Assembly (NCBI RefSeq): GCF_014633365.1
Contig: NC_068347.1
Coordinates: forward strand, 13,111,655 to 13,175,654
Source: Diospyros lotus
Lineage: Eukaryota; Streptophyta; Magnoliopsida; Ericales; Ebenaceae
DNA length: 64,000 nt
Direction of reading: 5' to 3'
Each line of letters starts with the position of its first letter. Positions within the stretch are counted from its first letter, which is position 1. Below the pieces are notes generated by a model. That model searched no databases and had not been told where the DNA came from. It saw only the letters and a program-made list of their open reading frames with translations. A program made the position numbers and the translations under genes. Below are positions 59,605 to 64,000 of this stretch, piece by piece.

Positions 59605-61005
59605 TTGATTTCTCCACCCATCATACAGCCACCCGACTGGGAGTTGCCCTTCGAGCTGATGTGCGACGCCTCCAACTTTGCAGTGGGCGCCGTCCTTTCA
59701 CAACGTGTGGAGAAGAAGTCACATGTCATTGCCTATGCCTCGCGCACCTTGGATGCTGCTCAAGCAAACTACACCATGACTGAGAAGGAGCTTTTAGCTA
59801 TTGTGTTTGCTTTAGATAAATTTCGCTCCTATCTTCTGGGTTCTAATGTTGTCGTGTTTTCTGACCATGCAGCCCTAAAATACTTATTGAAGAAGCTCGA
59901 TGCTAAGCCCCGGTTGATACGGTGGATGCTCCTACTTCAGGAGTTCAATGTGGAGATAAAAGATAAGAGTGGGGCCGAGAACCTTGTAGCTGATCATTTG
60001 AGCCGGGTCCCTCCTTCTTCAGATTCCACAGTCATGGACTCCCAGCCTATCAGGGATGATTTCCCAGATGAGTTATTATACCACATTCACGGTGTTGAGC
60101 CCTGGTATGCTGATTTGGTAAATTATTTAGTTGCTTCTGAATTACCTGCATATTTTAAGAAGGAACAGCTAAATAAATTTAAGAGTCAGGCTCGGTATTA
60201 TGTGTGGGATGATCCCTATCTGTGGCGCATGTGTAGTGACCAGGTCATTAGGAGATGTGTGCCTAACCATGAGTTTGCATCTGTCTTAAATTTTTGTCAC
60301 ACACTTGCATGTGGTGGTCACTTTGGTCCCCAACGTACAGCTAGGAAAGTCCTAGATTCTGGATTATATTGGCCTTCACTCTTTAAGGATTCATATGAGT
60401 TCTGTAAGAATTGCACACGTTGTCAACACACAGGCACTATATCACGTAGGAATGAAATGCCTCAACAACCCTTATTGTTTTGTGAAATCTTTGATGTTTG
60501 GGGCATTGACTTCATGGGTCCATTTCCTGTGTCATTTGGTTATTTGTACATTCTGTTAGCTGTGGATTATGTTTCTAAGTGGGTGGAAGCTAAAGCCACC
60601 AGGACTGATGATGCTTCTGTGGTTGCAGATTTTGTTCGTTCTCACATCTTTTGCAGGTTTGGCATGCCTAGGGCCATCATCAGTGACCAAGGATCCCACT
60701 TTTTCAATAGAAAGATGGACACCCTACTTCGTAAGTATGGGGTATTACACAAAGTGGCGACTGCTTATCATCCACAGACTAATGGGCAAGCTGAAGTCTC
60801 AAATAGGGAAATCAAGCAGATTTTGGAGAAGACTGTCCAGCCCAACAGGAAAGACTGGAGCACGAGATTAGAAGATGCACTTTGGGCCTACCGCACGGCT
60901 TACAAAACCCCCATCGGCATGTCCCCTTATAGGTTGGTTTTTGGAAAAGCGTGTCACTTGCCGGTGGAGGTGGAGCATAAGGCATATTGGGCGGTGAAGC
61001 AATGA
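59605..61005 (+). pseudogene. Athila RNase H and integrase, cut off by the upstream TGA
   Basis: In frame with the preceding ORF (466 codons between two TGA codons). The RNase H-like part has [23 protein letters not shown] and [10 protein letters not shown]. Integrase has an HHCC zinc finger (His near 231, CKNCTRC about 266) and the catalytic triad D302, D361, E397 with the canonical 35-residue spacing between the last two. It would be produced only by read-through of the TGA at 59602, because no independent start is evident (the first codon is TTG). It ends at TGA 61003-61005, before the integrase C-terminal domain. Confidence 0.85.
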
Positions 61006-61395
61006 GATATGGACATCAATCAATCGGGGTCCCAAAGAAAGCTCAAACTTCAAGAGCTTGAGGAGATTAGGATGGACGCATATGAGAACTCACGCATCTA
61101 CAAGGAGAAGACCAAGGCTGTGCATGACAAGCTTATTGTGAAGAAGACATTCGAAGTTGGCCAGAAAGTTCTGCTATACAATTCCCGTCTCAAGTTGATG
61201 CCCGGTAAGTTACGTTCTTGTTGGACTGGTCCTTTCATAGTTATTCATGTTTTTCCCTTTGGTGCAGTTGCAATCAAGGACGAGTCCAATGCAAAGCAAT
61301 TCACAGTGAACGGGCAGCGGCTTAAGCCATTCTACGAGAGCTTTCAGGAGCATATTGTGGAGGAGCTGCATCTCCTCAACGCCACCTACATTTGA
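61006..61395 (+). pseudogene. Athila integrase C-terminal domain, separated by a second TGA
   Basis: Same frame again, ending at TGA 61393-61395. It contains [16 protein letters not shown] and [19 protein letters not shown], the GPY/F-type C-terminal module of Ty3 integrases, then [10 protein letters not shown]. No chromodomain, as expected for Athila. The Met at 61009 is probably internal, not a real start. Confidence 0.85.
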
Positions 61396-62740
61396 TACAT
61401 CAGGCTGTTTCTCTCTCCCTAGTATTTTACATTTACTTGTCTTATTCTTGATTGGAATTGCATGTTTACATTGAGGGCAATGTAAAGTCTAAGTGTGGGG
61501 GGAGGCAGCATTCTTATTTTAGCAACATTTTCTTTATCTTTTCATATTTCTTTTTCCTTGGGTTTAGTTGAGTTTGTTTTGCGTGGAAATGCAAGTTAAG
61601 CAATTAAGTCTAAAAGAACCCATCATGATTAGAACTTCGATCTTATCTTCCTTAATTTCGAGTGACTTGGCAATGAGTTTGATTTGATAGATTGATTGGG
61701 TAGTCTACAGCCGTGAGGATTTTGAGCCTATTGTCTTTCTTGTGTGTGCATTCACCTATCATGATCTCCACTCTAGAACTTGTTTTGATTCTTGGTTGAG
61801 GCTATATTTGTTCATGCATGACTCAAACATGATTAAGGCATTCTTTCTTGTCCCCATTTAGCCATTTTGTTATACGAAAAAAAAAAAAAAAAACAAACAA
61901 AAAAATTCAATCAATCCCTTTCGCTTGCCACTTAGAGCCATCAGTTTTACCCTTCATTCTCATACACCCTTTTTGGACCTTCCAACCTTAGGAAGAGGAA
62001 TAGTAAGTGCATTCTAGTGAGAGAGATTGAATTCATCGAGCAAGTCATAAGGCCAAAGGCCATTTGCATCCATGAAAAAGAAAAAGAAAAGCAAGAAAAG
62101 GATAGAAGGGTGAGAAGGAGCGGTGAGAAGGAGCGTAAAACGCACTCACCTCTTTCGAAAAAAAAAAAAAAAAAATATTGAAAAAAATTGAAAATTGATG
62201 AGAAAAAGAAGAAAGCAAAGTTGAGACAGAGCGTAAAACGCACTCAACCGAATAAAGATGCAATGTTCTTCATAACGCTTGGAAATTCTATCTCTTGATC
62301 TTAGAGTTGCATGAAATGTTTTCTCGACCTAAGGCATGTTTTCCTTCATTGTTGTCTTTCCATTTCTTTCTTCCCCACATTACAACCCTGAATAAGTCCT
62401 TTTGATTTGTGGCATGCATTTGACATGGATAGTGGAGATTGAGAAGATAAACAAGCTTATGGTAGTGGAATTGTGATTGGGTGAATTTGAGCGAAACAGT
62501 CACCACCACCTCTTGAGAGATTTTTGAGCATACATTTGTCCTGTGAGAGGCTTCTACTTTTGATTTGTCTTATTGGATGAATTGCCATGTCACTTGTTTT
62601 CTTGGAAGTAGAGGAAAGATGATCTTTGAATGATGAATTCTTGAAGACTTACCTACCTTGCATCTAATTTGTGTTTTTCCACATTTCTATTCTTGAGTCA
62701 TAGAGTCTAGTGTTTTGCCCAGGAGTGCAAAAAGTCTAAG
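61396..62740 (+). other. Athila 3' untranslated region with extra PPT-like site
   Basis: No envelope-like ORF. At 61485-61504 'aaagtctaagtgtgggggga' nearly duplicates the true PPT block (62731-62748). 'gagcgtaaaacgcactca' occurs twice (62131 and 62229), on either side of an A-rich stretch (A runs at 61879-61893 and 62160-62175). The minus-strand ORFs at 61947-62263 come from these A runs. Confidence 0.75.
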
Positions 62741-62751
62741 TATGGGGGAAT
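62735..62751 (+). promoter_or_regulatory. Athila polypurine tract
   Basis: 'ctaagtatgggggaat' directly before the 3' LTR start at 62752. Confidence 0.85.
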
Positions 62752-63927
62752 TGATAGCATGCATATTTATACCATATTTTGGCATTTCACCTCATTCTTA
62801 TTAGGCCATTTGAAGCAATTTTTGCTGATATTTCATTGTTTCTATTTTATTATGCTTCAAATTGTCCTTGCATTATTTTCTATCTTACCTCTACTCTATG
62901 GATCCAGGCTTTAGGGAATATTGGATGGGCTAGAGAAGTGGCTCAACTAAAGGAGCTTGGGCCTACTTTCAAGGAGCAGACTTGGGCTACTCATTGTGCT
63001 GTTTTGGGCTCACTTGTTTTCTGTTGGGCTAGGCCCAACCCTAGCCTCCCTAGCCTTTCCTTTCTTAGCCATGTATTTAAGGCCTCTTAGCATTAATTTC
63101 CAGGATAGGATGAGAGAGAAAGGGAGGAGAAAATAGAGAGGATTCTGCCCGTTTTTGTTGTTGTAGCATTTTTCTGTTTTCTACATCTTTTGTTCCATTT
63201 CGTTTTCCTTGCTGTAATGATAGGCTAAAGCATTTGTAACCGGTTGTGTGTCTTGAATCCATGTGGAATTTGAGTCCCGGATGAGCTACAAGAATCTGGT
63301 TTGTTGTTTGTTTCTTATTCATTTCTATTTGGTTTAGTTTGGGCAGATTTATGAATGCATGGAGTTCATGGCAGGTTTGTGTGAATTTGCATGGTTTCAT
63401 TTTCTGTTAAATGCTTAAGAGAGCAGAATGTTATAGCCGGTTGGTATAACATCTAGGAAATGAATATTATGTGCTTGAACGGTTGTTCTTGCATAGGTCC
63501 GGATAGGTTGAATAGAGAGTGAATGGCTGCATTTTGTTTACAAGAGATTTCTGTATTCATTTTGTTGTTCCAATCATTCCAATCCTTGGACGGTTGTTGG
63601 GGATGCTTTGAGTTTGTTATCCGGATATCAAAACATCTAGCAAGCCAAGGTATATAGGTTGGACGAGGAAGATTTCACATAGGAGACAAATACACAGCCG
63701 GTTGCATATCTTTTACTGATTTTTCATCCATCTTTATCTTTCTGTTTTGCCAATTAATTTTCTGTCAAAACCCCCCCTAAACAAACTGTTGGTTATGTTG
63801 GTTCTCCTTTGTTGGTAGAAGAAAGTGAGGCTCCTTGTGAGAGATGACCTAGGGTGCACTTTGCTGCAAACTAGAGAAGAGATGCAAACATAGATCTCTA
63901 ATTCTGGAGTGGTTCGATAGCCGGTCA
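62752..63927 (+). repeat. Athila 3' LTR
   Basis: Differs from the 5' LTR at a T near position 124 of the LTR, at a G, C, A, G and G further along, and by one fewer C in the run near 63770. Same TG...CA ends. Confidence 0.97.
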
Positions 63928-64000
63928 CTACCTCATTTCATTTATCAGAAGCCATCAAATCTCATGCAGTAAGCTCTCACCTCTCACACTCTCTCTCACC
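63928..64000 (-). mobile_element. Continuation of LTR 'G'
   Basis: The right TSD copy CTACC is followed by sequence with CT-rich repeats up to the window edge. The element continues beyond the window. Confidence 0.6.

Larger units (their letters stand above)
53248..63927 (+). mobile_element. Athila-lineage Ty3 retrotransposon, nearly complete
   Basis: A 10.68-kb element with LTRs of 1177 and 1176 bp, a PBS, one gag-pol frame (with two stops), a PPT and a perfect 5-bp duplication CTACC (53243-53247 and 63928-63932). By eye the LTRs differ at six substitutions and one base in a C run (about 0.5%). At an assumed 1.3e-8 substitutions per site per year this is about 0.2 million years; slower rates give older ages. 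The TGGCGCCGTTGCC PBS and Gag/Pol features mark the Athila lineage. No chromodomain and no envelope-like ORF. Confidence 0.97.

Noticed and set aside
61947..62263. Possible envelope-like ORF of the Athila element
   Set aside because: The minus-strand Phe-rich ORFs are antisense to the element and arise from A runs; no plus-strand ORF with a membrane segment exists here.

Overview
The window reads as nuclear DNA of a flowering plant, probably a eudicot. It has AT-rich, CpG-poor intergenic DNA, layers of long-terminal-repeat (LTR) retrotransposons of recognisable plant lineages, CACTA and Helitron-type DNA transposons, and one intron-containing plant gene. No prokaryotic feature, tRNA gene, rRNA gene or CRISPR array is seen. 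The species cannot be named from this sequence.

Layout. 1-9446: AT-rich DNA and a stack of solo LTRs nested in one another, several with readable 5-bp target-site duplications. 9447-11402: one end of a CACTA transposon. 11403-27712: remains of a minus-strand Tat-like Ty3 retrotransposon, with its 3' LTR and an antisense extra ORF of Transposase_28 type. That ORF is split by a 10.6-kb retrotransposon that has both LTRs, a PBS and a PPT but no coding capacity, and this element in turn carries an Athila solo LTR near one terminus. 27713-33495: unassigned DNA and a second Tat-like element with a 48-bp tandem array, interrupted by a 2.6-kb solo LTR. 33496-34016: chromovirus fragment (LTR tail, PBS, start of gag).

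34217-35814 (minus): the only clear host gene, a complete four-exon GH28 polygalacturonase of 405 residues with all catalytic motifs, a signal peptide and a TATA-rich promoter. 36739-41697: a Copia-like LTR containing a complete 3.7-kb non-autonomous CACTA element. That element holds palindromic GCGGCGG subterminal repeats and a tandem array of Helitron-like 5' ends. 41698-50883: another copy of the Tat-like element with LTR, PPT and 48-bp array, cut by three more LTR insertions. 50884-64000: a long LTR interrupted by a nearly complete, recent Athila retrotransposon (53248-63927) with near-identical LTRs, a perfect TSD, a PBS and PPT, and a gag-pol frame broken only by two TGA codons.

No new biological system could be demonstrated. 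The items most worth a second look are the 48-bp hairpin-like arrays, the Helitron-end array inside the CACTA element, the 34-bp perfect palindrome in a Tat-like LTR, the antisense Transposase_28 pseudogene, and the insertion order that the nested TSDs allow. All family assignments rest on motifs read by eye; no database search was run.
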